This document shows, piece by piece, positions 14,901 through 23,030 of a stretch of 51,845 bases of DNA (position 1 is its first letter; each line of letters starts with the position of its first letter). The notes under the pieces are model-generated. The model ran no database searches. It worked only from the letters and a program-made list of their open reading frames with translations, and was not told where the DNA came from. The DNA is taken from positions 1-51,845 of the forward strand of contig CAVJWU010000004.1 in assembly GCA_963653535.1 (NCBI GenBank), given 5' to 3'. A program made the translations under genes and the position numbers. The stretch is from UBA3210 sp963653535. GTDB lineage: Bacteria; Bacillota_I; Bacilli_A; RFN20; CAG-449.

Positions 14901-15877
14901 AGATTTATTCCTCTTTCTCTTTGTCTATTAATGTAATAAGATTCTTCTTTTTCATTATCAAAATAGATTGATCTACTATTATCAATTACAATAGATTTTG
15001 CAAATATATCATGGATACATTTTCTTTTTTTAGTGAACATAAACATTGTATAAGAGATTAATATAGTACCGCCAAAGGAGAGAATACCTAAAATAATTTC
15101 AAATAAGAGATAACTAATCCAACGAGGTAATAACATATATTTTTTTAAAGTATAGCCTTTATCAGAGATTACTCCAATTTTAAAGATATGTTTACCAATC
15201 GTTTCATTATGTGGAGAAAATAAAGGAATTAAAAATTCAAAGATGAATGAAAATCCTCCTAGAACTGGTATTAACCAATATAAAGATGCCATTAATATTT
15301 GTTGATTAGAAGAAGTTAAAGAAGTAATAGATGAACAGTTGATAACGCTTTTACACGCACCTTGGAAAGCTTCATAAAAGAAAGTCACTGTGTCTTCTTC
15401 TTTTGAAGAATCAATCAAGGTGAACTTATATGTAGTTTCATCAAATGATTTAATGTTTGATGAAGTTGAACCAACTTTTAAAATATTAGTTTTATATACT
15501 TCACTTGATAAATTACTACTCGCGCCGTAAGAGGTATATTTAGTAGTATAAAATTCAAATAACGCTTTAGATAATTTAATGCCTTCATATTTTTTATTAT
15601 TAAATGTAACGGAGACTTCATATAAATCATCTAATTTTTTGATGTTTCCAAATTGAGAATATGCAGCATAATTACCATCATTATCAACCGCGAATAATCC
15701 AGAATCTTTATATAACTGAACTAGTTTAGTGTTATTATCTAACATCTTGGCTTTATCAAAGGTGTTAGGGAAAACAAGTGTAACATATAGTACTACACTT
15801 GTTAAAATTAAAATAAATAAGTCAATTACCCGCGATAAAATACGATGGGATTTCTTTGCATAATATATATTTTTCAT
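14897..15877 (-). CDS. RDD family membrane protein
   Basis: 326 aa from ATG 15877. RDD hallmarks: HRILSRVIDLFILILTSVVLY at the N terminus (conserved Arg and Asp), a large loop of about 150 residues after the first helix, then IGKHIFKIGVISDKG and the C-terminal RKCIHDIFAKSIVID signature. The longer in-frame start at 15913 is rejected because it would lie upstream of the -10 element. ATG 15877 coincides with the expected transcription start, suggesting a leaderless mRNA. It ends in TGA within an ATGA overlap, one of only two TGA stops in the window. Role unknown. Confidence 0.8.
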   Translation of the reverse strand: MKNIYYAKKSHRILSRVIDLFILILTSVVLYVTLVFPNTFDKAKMLDNNTKLVQLYKDSGLFAVDNDGNYAAYSQFGNIKKLDDLYEVSVTFNNKKYEGIKLSKALFEFYTTKYTSYGASSNLSSEVYKTNILKVGSTSSNIKSFDETTYKFTLIDSSKEEDTVTFFYEAFQGACKSVINCSSITSLTSSNQQILMASLYWLIPVLGGFSFIFEFLIPLFSPHNETIGKHIFKIGVISDKGYTLKKYMLLPRWISYLLFEIILGILSFGGTILISYTMFMFTKKRKCIHDIFAKSIVIDNSRSIYFDNEKEESYYINRQRERGINL

Positions 15878-15883
15878 GAGGAA

Positions 15884-15892
15884 ATTATAACA
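15884..15892 (-). promoter_or_regulatory. extended -10 promoter giving a leaderless mRNA
   Basis: On the minus strand TGTTATAAT (TATAAT at 15884-15889) lies 7 nt from the ATG at 15877, so transcription would start at or next to the A of ATG. No Shine-Dalgarno sequence fits between them, and no good -35 is present, as is common for extended -10 promoters. Confidence 0.65.
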
Positions 15893-15918
15893 TATAGGAC
15901 AAAGATAAAACATAAAAA

Positions 15919-15942
15919 ATATATTTTTATATAAAAATATAT
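15919..15942. repeat. 24-nt perfect AT palindrome
   Basis: ATATATTTTTAT (15919-15930) is followed directly by its exact complement (15931-15942). It sits just upstream of the leaderless RDD promoter in a 280-nt divergent intergenic region. The rest of that region (15943-16038) holds only an 8-bp hairpin at 16006-16028 (ACTTATTT / AAATAAGT). Confidence 0.5.
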
Positions 15943-16039
15943 GTTAATTAAAGTAAATTATTTTTTAGGATTTTTTCTTCTTTTAGCAAAAGATATTAAT
16001 GTAGAACTTATTTGAAAGTGAAATAAGTAAAACTTTTTC

Positions 16040-16068
16040 TTTACTTTAACTTCTCTTTAATATATTAT
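16040..16068 (+). promoter_or_regulatory. promoter of rpsF-ssb-rpsR
   Basis: -35 TTTACT (16040-16045), 17-nt spacer, -10 TATTAT (16063-16068). The predicted start near 16075 precedes a structured leader of about 80 nt. Confidence 0.7.
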
Positions 16069-16073
16069 ATTAA

Positions 16074-16155
16074 TGCGCGTATTCGCGTACGGGTGTGAAG
16101 GCCCAACTCTCTGCTACAAAAGATGTAGCCAGAAGACCATAGGGAGGTGTAAGTA
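16074..16155 (+). promoter_or_regulatory. structured leader of rpsF, candidate S6:S18 autoregulatory RNA
   Basis: Unusually GC-rich for this genome. It contains two hairpins: UGCGCG-UAUU-CGCGUA and CUG-CUACA-AAAGA-UGUAG-C-CAG (one bulged C), followed by GGGAGGU as ribosome binding site. Many bacteria control rpsF operons by S6:S18 binding to such leaders. I could not identify the exact conserved bulge of that motif here, so the class is inferred from position. Confidence 0.5.
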
Positions 16156-16440
16156 ATGAAAAAATATGAGATTATGTATATCCTTAAAGCAAATCTTGAT
16201 GATGCAGCTCGTAACGAATTAATCGGCAAGCTCAATGACATTCTTACTTCTGAAGGTGGCGCTATTGAAAACGTCAACGAATGGGGTTTAAAAGATTTAG
16301 CTTACGAAATCAATCGTGAAAAAAAGGGATATTATGTTGTAGTCGATGCAAATGTTTCTTCAACAGCTGTTGTTGATGAATTCAGCAGAAGAGCAAAACT
16401 CAACGCTAATGTTTTACGTCATTTAGTTATCGCTAAATAA
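16156..16440 (+). CDS. rpsF: 30S ribosomal protein S6
   Basis: 94-aa S6, first gene of the conserved rpsF-ssb-rpsR operon. Begins KYEIMYILKANLDD, the standard beta-strand-1 sequence, and contains NEWGLKDLAYEINREKKGYYVV, which matches the family core. It lacks the long acidic C-terminal tail of some homologues. S6 pairs with S18 on the platform of the small subunit; their genes flank ssb here. Strong ribosome binding site GGGAGGT. Confidence 0.98.
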   Translation: MKKYEIMYILKANLDDAARNELIGKLNDILTSEGGAIENVNEWGLKDLAYEINREKKGYYVVVDANVSSTAVVDEFSRRAKLNANVLRHLVIAK

Positions 16441-16466
16441 GTTCTACTATAGGAGGAATTATTTAT

Positions 16467-16925
16467 ATGATTAATCGTGTAGTATTAGTTGGACGTTTGA
16501 CAAGAGATCCAGAATTAAGAAGAACACAAAGTGGCTCAGCTGTAGCTTCCTTCACAGTAGCAGTTGATAACCGTACAAAGGATCAAAATGGTGAAAGAAC
16601 AACTTCATTCATTCCATGTACAGTTTGGAATCAAGCAGCAGAAAATGTTGCTAAATTCATGCACAAGGGTTCATTAGTAGGTGTCGAAGGTAGATTAAAC
16701 CAACGTAGCTACGATTCTAAGGACGGACGTCGTGTATCAGTCGTCGAAGTTATTTGTGACTCTGTTCAATTCTTAGAAAGAAAAGGAGAAGGTAATGTAT
16801 CTAGTTCATCAAATGATGATTTAGGTGCTTCACAATCATATCAACCTGATCCTGAACCAGTAGAAGAACCTGCATCTAAAAATGTATCTTCTATACCAGT
16901 CGCAGATGATGATTTACCATTCTAA
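16467..16925 (+). CDS. ssb: single-stranded DNA-binding protein
   Basis: 152 aa. OB-fold N-terminal domain (1-107) beginning MINRVVLVGRLTRDPELR, with NRTKDQNGERTTSFIPCTVW typical of bacterial SSB. The linker is Ser- and acid-rich, and the last residues VADDDLPF are the conserved acidic tip that recruits replication and repair proteins. It coats single-stranded DNA at forks. Placement between rpsF and rpsR and the ribosome binding site AGGAGGA are as in Bacillus. Confidence 0.98.
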   Translation: MINRVVLVGRLTRDPELRRTQSGSAVASFTVAVDNRTKDQNGERTTSFIPCTVWNQAAENVAKFMHKGSLVGVEGRLNQRSYDSKDGRRVSVVEVICDSVQFLERKGEGNVSSSSNDDLGASQSYQPDPEPVEEPASKNVSSIPVADDDLPF

Positions 16926-16976
16926 GTGGTAGTCAAAATTTGATCCTAAGCAATTAGGAGGAAAGGTAGGAAAATT

Positions 16977-17204
16977 ATGGCATTTAAGAAAATGAGACCT
17001 AGAAAAAAGGTTTGTATTTTTTGTAAAAATAAGAATCAAGTAATTGATTATAAAGATGTTGAAACTTTAAAACGTTTCGTTTCTCCTAACGGAAAAATTT
17101 CACCACGTCGTGTAACAGGCGCATGTGCAAAACATCAAAGAGCTGTTGAACAAGCAATTAAGAATGCTCGTATCATGGCTTTATTACCATTCATTGCTGA
17201 TTAA
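16977..17204 (+). CDS. rpsR: 30S ribosomal protein S18 (zinc-binding type)
   Basis: 75-aa S18, partner of S6. The family core DVETLKRFVSPNGKISPRRVTG and the C-terminal RIMALLPF are present. Cys residues in CIFC and in ACAKH form a probable Cys3-His zinc site, so this is the zinc-containing (C+) form. The ribosome binding site is AGGAGG, and the gene is followed directly by a strong terminator, which closes the operon. Confidence 0.98.
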   Translation: MAFKKMRPRKKVCIFCKNKNQVIDYKDVETLKRFVSPNGKISPRRVTGACAKHQRAVEQAIKNARIMALLPFIAD

Positions 17205-17217
17205 TTATTGAATGTTT

Positions 17218-17244
17218 AACCCGGTTTATCCGGGTTTTATTTTA
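17218..17244 (+). terminator. terminator of the rpsF operon
   Basis: AACCCGG / CCGGGTT stem (17218-17224 and 17230-17236) with loop TTTAT and a TTTTATTTT tail. Confidence 0.93.
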
Positions 17245-17294
17245 CTTAAAATTAATTAATTCATGGTATTATATTTAAATATGGAGGCTAAAAG

Positions 17295-18281
17295 ATGAGA
17301 AATAGTTCATTTAAAATTCGTCAAATTACTGATGCAAGCGTTATTGTTGCACTTTATGCTATCTTTTTACTTATCAGTCGACTTACTGGGAGTCTACTTG
17401 AATGTGATTTCTTTTTTATAATGCCTTTACCAATTGCTCTATATGCGTATAAATATGATTTAAAAACAACTTTGATTCCTTTTGTATCTACTGCGATAAT
17501 TGCAATATTTTTATGTACTAATCCGTTTAATGCTTTAGTATATGTTTTGCCAGGACTAATCATCGGTTCTCTTCATGGAGGATTATTTTCTAAAATAAAA
17601 ATAAATAGGTGGTTAAATATTTTTATTTTGACTCTTCTTTCTTCTATTACAGAAGTTTTATCCGCGGTAGTTTTATCAAGTGTATTAGGTGTAGAAAATA
17701 TTTTTGATAGTATTACATATATTGTTAATTTAATTAATGACGCTTTAACTAAGATGAATATTTCTTCATTTAACTTAACTTTACTTAAAAGCGTTATGCA
17801 AGGATTAATACCTTCTATTATTCTTATTATTAGTTTAATGGATGCGGTTGTCTTTTATCTTTGTTTTATCCTTTTTATTCAAAGAACTAAAATTAAAAAA
17901 GATGACTTTGATTTTAAAGAAAAATTTAGCTTTAATTCTCAGTCTCCTTTATTTGGTATAATCTATGTTCTTATTGTTGCTTTAAGTATAGTTAGTGTTA
18001 GTTTTTACGTTAAAAGCGAGGGATTTTTATATGTTTTATATACGATAATCATTAACGTATTTGTTATTTTAACATTCGTTTTTGCTTATTTTGGCTATAA
18101 ATTTATAATTATGATCGCTCGTATTTATAATAAGAAATGGCTCATTATAATTGCGATGGTTGGAGTAATTGTTCTTTTCCCTCTTGTTAGTTTAATCGGT
18201 GTTATTGATAACATTGGACAAATAAGTGTTAGATTAATTGGAACAAAAAACAATGACAATACAACTAATAAAAATCTTTAA
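17295..18281 (+). CDS. YybS-like DUF2232 membrane protein
   Basis: 328-aa polytopic membrane protein with about eight hydrophobic segments. The N terminus FKIRQITDASVIVALYAIFLLISR and PLPIALYAYKYDLK match the DUF2232/YybS pattern, and the position directly before gdpP and rplI is that of yybS in Bacillus. The family is distantly related to S-component type membrane proteins, but its substrate is unknown. Start ATG 17295 follows GGAGG. gdpP downstream has its own promoter in the 86-nt gap, so the two may be only partly co-expressed. Confidence 0.75.
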   Translation: MRNSSFKIRQITDASVIVALYAIFLLISRLTGSLLECDFFFIMPLPIALYAYKYDLKTTLIPFVSTAIIAIFLCTNPFNALVYVLPGLIIGSLHGGLFSKIKINRWLNIFILTLLSSITEVLSAVVLSSVLGVENIFDSITYIVNLINDALTKMNISSFNLTLLKSVMQGLIPSIILIISLMDAVVFYLCFILFIQRTKIKKDDFDFKEKFSFNSQSPLFGIIYVLIVALSIVSVSFYVKSEGFLYVLYTIIINVFVILTFVFAYFGYKFIIMIARIYNKKWLIIIAMVGVIVLFPLVSLIGVIDNIGQISVRLIGTKNNDNTTNKNL

Positions 18282-18289
18282 ACTTAAAA

Positions 18290-18318
18290 TTTACTATATA
18301 TTAAATATATAGTATAAT
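18290..18318 (+). promoter_or_regulatory. promoter of gdpP with a palindromic spacer
   Basis: -35 TTTACT (18290-18295), 17-nt spacer, -10 TATAAT (18313-18318). The spacer is almost entirely a 21-nt palindrome (18293-18313; arms ACTATATATT / AATATATAGT around a central A), which could serve as an operator, though it is AT-only apart from one C/G pair. Confidence 0.65.
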
Positions 18319-18367
18319 AAAAAAAGCTATAGATATTATTTAGTTTATTTTGTCGGAGGTAACTCAT

Positions 18368-20371
18368 ATGCAAAAATTGATTAGGAAATACATATTACTT
18401 TTTTTAGGCCTATCTACTTTAGAAATTATTGGCGCAGCAGTATTATTCTTATTTCATACATTTAATTATAAAAATATTACTGAAGTTTCTATTATTACAT
18501 TATGTGGAATTATTCTTTTTGATGCTTTTCTTTTAATCTTTGCTTTCTCAAGAGTTATGAAAGAAAAACAAAAGACTGAAATTTCTATTATTGAAATTGT
18601 TGGTGAAGGTATTCAAGAAGTTTATAACTTTGGTCAAATGGGTATCATGATTGTTGACGATAATGATTCTGTCATTTGGGCTAATGAATGGTTTAAAAAT
18701 ACTAAAGACAAAATCATTGATAAAAATATTTATGAATGGAACCATGATTTAATCGCTTTACAAGATAAATCAGTTGATGATATTCAAATTGAAATTGAAA
18801 ACCGTGTTTATAAAGTAAAACTTGTTAGAGATGCAAACTTATTTATCTTTAAAGAAGTTACTCAACTTGCAACAATTGAAAAATATGTATTAGATCATGC
18901 ACCAGTAATTGGTTTAATTACAATTGATGATTATCAAGACAATGTATCATTAGATAATGAAGGTAAATGGAACGATATTATTGGATCTATTCAAAAAGCA
19001 ATCTTTGATTATGGTAAGAAATATGGTGTTCTTATTAGAAAAATTAGATCTGATTCTTATTCATTAGTCGCGAATGACTTACAATATCAACAAATGTTAA
19101 ATGATAAATTTTCTCTTCTAAACGATGTTAGAAAAATATCGAAAGAAGAAGGTGTTGATTTAACTATTTCTATGGGTATCTCATTAGGTACTAGTGATTA
19201 TATTAAATTAAATGAATTAGCTTCTGATGCGGTTGATGTATGTGCATCCCGTGGAGGTGACCAAGCAGTCGTTGAAGAATATGGTAAGAAAATTATCTTC
19301 ATCGGTGGTAAAACTGAAGCGAAGAGTTCTAGATCAAGAACAAAAGTTAAGTGGACTGCTAAATCGCTTGAAACATATATGCTTGAAGCTGATAAAGTCT
19401 TCATTATGGGACACTCTAATGCAGATTTAGATGCCATTGGTTCTTGTTTAGGCTTTTATACAATCGCGCATCAATTAGGCAAAGAAACTTATATTGTTTA
19501 CGATGATAAAAGTATTGAATCAAAAACTAGACAAGCATTTAAATGTAGTTTTGATCGTGAAACTATTAGAGAAATGGTTGTTACACCTAAAGAAGCAGTA
19601 GAAAAAATGACTAAAGACTCATTACTTATTTGTACTGACTTCCATCGTCCTAAGTTAGCTCTTGCAGAAAATTTAATTGATTTATTTAGTAAAATCGCGG
19701 TTATTGACCACCATAGACGTGGGGATGAAATTATTGAATCACCAGTACTTGTTTACATTGAACCTAGTGCATCAAGTGCAAGTGAATTATGCGCGGATAT
19801 GATTAAGAACTTAGATAAACGTATTATCATTCCTGAAAATGTTGCGAATATGCTTCTTGCAGGTATTTTACTAGACACCAACCATTACCGTAACAAAACT
19901 TCTAAATCAACTTATGATGCTTCTTATTTCTTAAAAGAATTCGGCGCGGATAACTTGATTGCTGATTCTTTCTTAAAAGAAGAATTTGAAGAACATAACC
20001 TCAAGATTAAGATTATGTCAACGGCATATTTCCCTTATACAGGAATTGTTATTTGTACTTACGACGATCCTGAGCCAATTGATAGAGCTATGTTATCGAT
20101 GGTTGCACAAGATACTCTTGAAATAAAAGGAGTTAATGCATGTTTCTGTATTGGTAAAATTAGTGAAAATAGTATTGGTGTTTCAGCACGTAGCGATGGA
20201 AGTGTCAATGTTCAATTCTTAATCGAAAAGATTGGTGGAGGTGGACACTTCGCCGCGGCTGCAGGACAATTTAAAGACACAAGTGTTGCAAAAGTTAAAC
20301 AAAATATTGAAGAAGTATTAGAAGATTATCTAGAACAAAGTAGAAATACTGGAGATAAGGAGATAGATTAA
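18368..20371 (+). CDS. gdpP: GdpP-type cyclic-di-AMP phosphodiesterase
   Basis: Membrane-bound enzyme that degrades c-di-AMP, controlling osmotic balance and cell-wall homeostasis. 667 aa from ATG 18368, chosen for GGAGGT at 18355-18360; an in-frame TTG at 18350 lies upstream of that site. Domains: two membrane helices (about 8-30 and 40-62), degenerate PAS (about 75-165), degenerate GGDEF (about 175-305) with R-GGDQ at 296-299 as in other GdpP, and DHH/DHHA1 (340-660) with HSNADLDAIGS (from 349), DHH at 447-449 and GGGGH at 623-627. All catalytic metal ligands appear intact. Followed by rplI after 1 nt, the usual Bacilli order. Confidence 0.96.
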   Translation: MQKLIRKYILLFLGLSTLEIIGAAVLFLFHTFNYKNITEVSIITLCGIILFDAFLLIFAFSRVMKEKQKTEISIIEIVGEGIQEVYNFGQMGIMIVDDNDSVIWANEWFKNTKDKIIDKNIYEWNHDLIALQDKSVDDIQIEIENRVYKVKLVRDANLFIFKEVTQLATIEKYVLDHAPVIGLITIDDYQDNVSLDNEGKWNDIIGSIQKAIFDYGKKYGVLIRKIRSDSYSLVANDLQYQQMLNDKFSLLNDVRKISKEEGVDLTISMGISLGTSDYIKLNELASDAVDVCASRGGDQAVVEEYGKKIIFIGGKTEAKSSRSRTKVKWTAKSLETYMLEADKVFIMGHSNADLDAIGSCLGFYTIAHQLGKETYIVYDDKSIESKTRQAFKCSFDRETIREMVVTPKEAVEKMTKDSLLICTDFHRPKLALAENLIDLFSKIAVIDHHRRGDEIIESPVLVYIEPSASSASELCADMIKNLDKRIIIPENVANMLLAGILLDTNHYRNKTSKSTYDASYFLKEFGADNLIADSFLKEEFEEHNLKIKIMSTAYFPYTGIVICTYDDPEPIDRAMLSMVAQDTLEIKGVNACFCIGKISENSIGVSARSDGSVNVQFLIEKIGGGGHFAAAAGQFKDTSVAKVKQNIEEVLEDYLEQSRNTGDKEID

Positions 20372-20372
20372 T

Positions 20373-20822
20373 ATGAAAGTTATTTTATTACAAGATGTTA
20401 GTAAGATTGGTAGAAAAAACCAAATCGTTGAAGTTTCTGATGGTTATGCGAGCAACTATTTAATTCCTAGAAAACTCGCGGTTAAATTAACTACCACAGA
20501 AGTTTATAAACGTGATCAACAAATTCAAGAAGAAAAAGAAGAATTCGCAAGAAAACAACAAGAAGCTCGTGAAGTTAGTGAAAAACTTAAAGATATCGTA
20601 TTAGAATTTGAAGCTACTTCTAGTAAAGATGGTAGAATGATGGGAACAATTTCACCAAAAGAAATCGTTCATGAATTAAAAGAAAAATACGATATTGTTG
20701 TTGATAAAAGAAAATTTGTCGATAAATATCCATGTAATTCATTTGGATACACTAATTTAAAAGTTGAATTATTTAAGGATGTTATTGCAACTGTTCGAGT
20801 ACATGTTTCTGAAAAGAAGTAG
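20373..20822 (+). CDS. rplI: 50S ribosomal protein L9
   Basis: 149-aa L9. The N-terminal RNA-binding domain MKVILLQDVSKIGRKNQIVEVSDGYASNYLIPRKLA is canonical; a long connecting helix (about 45-80, Glu/Lys/Gln-rich) and a C-terminal domain with SSKDGRMMGTISPKEI follow. It binds 23S rRNA near the L1 stalk. It is translationally close to gdpP (1-nt gap) and 10 nt before dnaB, the conserved gdpP-rplI-dnaB arrangement. Confidence 0.98.
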   Translation: MKVILLQDVSKIGRKNQIVEVSDGYASNYLIPRKLAVKLTTTEVYKRDQQIQEEKEEFARKQQEAREVSEKLKDIVLEFEATSSKDGRMMGTISPKEIVHELKEKYDIVVDKRKFVDKYPCNSFGYTNLKVELFKDVIATVRVHVSEKK

Positions 20823-20832
20823 GTGATAAATA

Positions 20833-22266
20833 ATGGAGAATTTACCACATAATGAAGAATCAGAACGTATAGTTCTCGCTTCGATTCTTCAATCTACTGA
20901 TTCTGCGATTGTTACTGAACTTGCAGATCAATTAACAGAAGAAGATTTCTTTAATCCTAATTCGGTTAATAAAAGAAAACCTGAACCAAGTAGAAATGCA
21001 TTAATCTTAAGAGCGATTAAAAACATTAGAAAGAATGGAGTCCCACTAGACTTAGCTTCTCTTACTAATGAATTAGACGTTAATATGAAGGCATTAACTT
21101 CTATTGGAGGCCTTGAATATTTAAAAGAAATCATTGAAAACTATTTAGGTGATCGAAATGCTATATATCACCGTAATACTTTACAAGATTTAACTTTAGC
21201 GAGAAGATTAATCCTCCAAATGGAAGATTGTGTAAAAGGTTTTGAAAACAAAACATTTACTGATGTAGGTCAATATGTCGCGACATGTGAAAAACAAATT
21301 TTAAATATTACTCAATCTCGTCGAGTTTCTGAATTTGTTTCAACTGGTGATATCGCTCAAAAGATTGTTTCAGAAATCACGATTGGTGAGAAAGAAAGAA
21401 AAAACGATCGAATTAATTCAGGTTATTCACTTTTAGATTCTTATACACAAGGTTGGTTACCTGGTGAATTTAATATTATCGCAGCTCGACCTTCAGTTGG
21501 TAAAACAGCTTTTGCTTTAAATTTAGCTTATCGTGCCGCGGATAACTCAAATAGAACAGTCGCTTTCTTTTCATTAGAAATGGAAGCAAAAGCAATTGTT
21601 AAAAGAATGCTTTCTTTTACTAGTCAAGTTAACTCAGGAAAATTTTCTGATACGAAGAAATTAACTCCTGATGATTTACTCGCGATTGAACGTGCGGTAG
21701 AAGCGATTAAGAATAATAAATTATTAATTGATGATACTCCTGCAGCTAAAATATCTGATATTAAAACTAAGGTACAAAGACTTAAAGCTTCTCATCCTGA
21801 TTTAGGGGCGATATTTATTGATTACCTCGGTTTAATTACTACAAATGAAAGATATGATTCTAGACAAACTGAAGTCGCAGATATTTCTCGTCAATTAAAG
21901 GCAATCGCCCGTGAAGTTGAAGTTCCTATCATATGTTTATCTCAATTATCACGTAATAACGAACAAAGAACAGCTTCTGATCGTATGCCTAAATTATCTG
22001 ACATAAGAGATTCTGGTTCGATTGAACAAGATGCAGATAAAGTAATGTTTATTTATCGAGATAATTATCAAAATGCAGAAGAAATGAAAAAGACAGAAAA
22101 TGAAGCGATTGATTATGATCGTAGCCCATTTGAAAATGCAGTACCTACTAAAATTAGTATCGCGAAGAACCGTAATGGTCGAGTTGGTATTATTTCTTTC
22201 TCGTTCTTAATGGATATTGGCTTATTCGTTGAGAATGTTGCAGAAAATAAATCCATGGGAGAATAA
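20833..22266 (+). CDS. dnaB: replicative DNA helicase (DnaB; DnaC in Bacillus naming)
   Basis: 477-aa hexameric fork helicase. The N-terminal domain starts LPHNEESERIVLASILQ, as is typical, and contains a short extra stretch NPNSVNKRKPEPSRNALI around residue 45 compared with common homologues. The RecA-like motor has Walker A ARPSVGKTA, Walker B region LGAIFIDYLGLI, and the conserved LSQLSRNNEQR and DIRDSGSIEQDAD motifs. It acts with DnaG primase at the fork. The last codons carry the ribosome binding site GGGAGA for walJ. Confidence 0.97.
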   Translation: MENLPHNEESERIVLASILQSTDSAIVTELADQLTEEDFFNPNSVNKRKPEPSRNALILRAIKNIRKNGVPLDLASLTNELDVNMKALTSIGGLEYLKEIIENYLGDRNAIYHRNTLQDLTLARRLILQMEDCVKGFENKTFTDVGQYVATCEKQILNITQSRRVSEFVSTGDIAQKIVSEITIGEKERKNDRINSGYSLLDSYTQGWLPGEFNIIAARPSVGKTAFALNLAYRAADNSNRTVAFFSLEMEAKAIVKRMLSFTSQVNSGKFSDTKKLTPDDLLAIERAVEAIKNNKLLIDDTPAAKISDIKTKVQRLKASHPDLGAIFIDYLGLITTNERYDSRQTEVADISRQLKAIAREVEVPIICLSQLSRNNEQRTASDRMPKLSDIRDSGSIEQDADKVMFIYRDNYQNAEEMKKTENEAIDYDRSPFENAVPTKISIAKNRNGRVGIISFSFLMDIGLFVENVAENKSMGE

Positions 22267-22267
22267 A

Positions 22268-23029
22268 ATGGAATTTCATATATTTGAATCTGGCTCAAAA
22301 GGAAACTGTACGCTTATTACTACTAGTAGTAATCATCACATCTTAATTGATGATGGAATAAGTAAAAAGAAATTAGTCGGTTACTTAAATCAATATTCAT
22401 TAAATCTCGATGATATTGAAGCGTTACTAGTTACACATAATCATACAGATCATATCGCAGGAATAGATAAAACTTTTTCTAAAGATAAAATTTATACAAC
22501 TAAATTAGTTCATTTAGATATTCCAGAAAAAAATGAAATAGTTCCTTTTTCTTCATATAATATTGCTGGAATCAAAGTACAAGTAGTTCCTACTTCACAT
22601 GATGCACCTGGTTCTATTGGATTTATTTTAGAAGATGAAGATGAAAAACTAGTCTATATCACCGATACTGGGTATCTATTTGAAAGAGTGGTTGATATGA
22701 TTATGAATGCAGATTATTACATTATTGAATCTAATCATAATGTAAGAATGCTTATAAATACTAATAGACCTCAACACTTAAAGAAACGTATTATGGGTGA
22801 TGAAGGTCACTTATCTAATATTGATTCGGCTAATTACATGTGTGATGTAATTGGTGAAAAAACAAAACAAATTATTCTTGCGCATTTATCTGAAGAAGCT
22901 AATTCTCCGACTCAAGCATTAATTGATTATGCACAAGAATTTGAAAAGAGAGATGTGGATTTTACTCGTTATGATATTCGATGTGCATCTCAACATGAAA
23001 TTGTATCAGGAGGCAACTTAAAAAAATAA
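22268..23029 (+). CDS. walJ: WalJ/YycJ metallo-beta-lactamase fold exonuclease-like protein
   Basis: 253 aa from ATG 22268, 1 nt after dnaB; the longer reading frame from 22217 lies inside dnaB and is rejected. Metallo-beta-lactamase fold hydrolase with the metal motif LLVTHNHTDHIAGI, then HDAPGSIGFI, the ITDTGYL strand and GHLSNIDSANYMC. In Bacillus yycJ (walJ) stands in the walRK operon and in many species next to rlmH, as here; it has been linked to cell-wall/replication coordination and DNA repair (5'-exonuclease activity reported for homologues). No walRK genes are in this window. Confidence 0.88.
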   Translation: MEFHIFESGSKGNCTLITTSSNHHILIDDGISKKKLVGYLNQYSLNLDDIEALLVTHNHTDHIAGIDKTFSKDKIYTTKLVHLDIPEKNEIVPFSSYNIAGIKVQVVPTSHDAPGSIGFILEDEDEKLVYITDTGYLFERVVDMIMNADYYIIESNHNVRMLINTNRPQHLKKRIMGDEGHLSNIDSANYMCDVIGEKTKQIILAHLSEEANSPTQALIDYAQEFEKRDVDFTRYDIRCASQHEIVSGGNLKK

Positions 23030-23030
23030 T

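Noticed and set aside
15941..16015. Small plus-strand ORF of 24 codons in the rpsF/RDD intergenic region
   Set aside because: No ribosome binding site, low-complexity sequence, overlaps the palindrome; no support for a real peptide.
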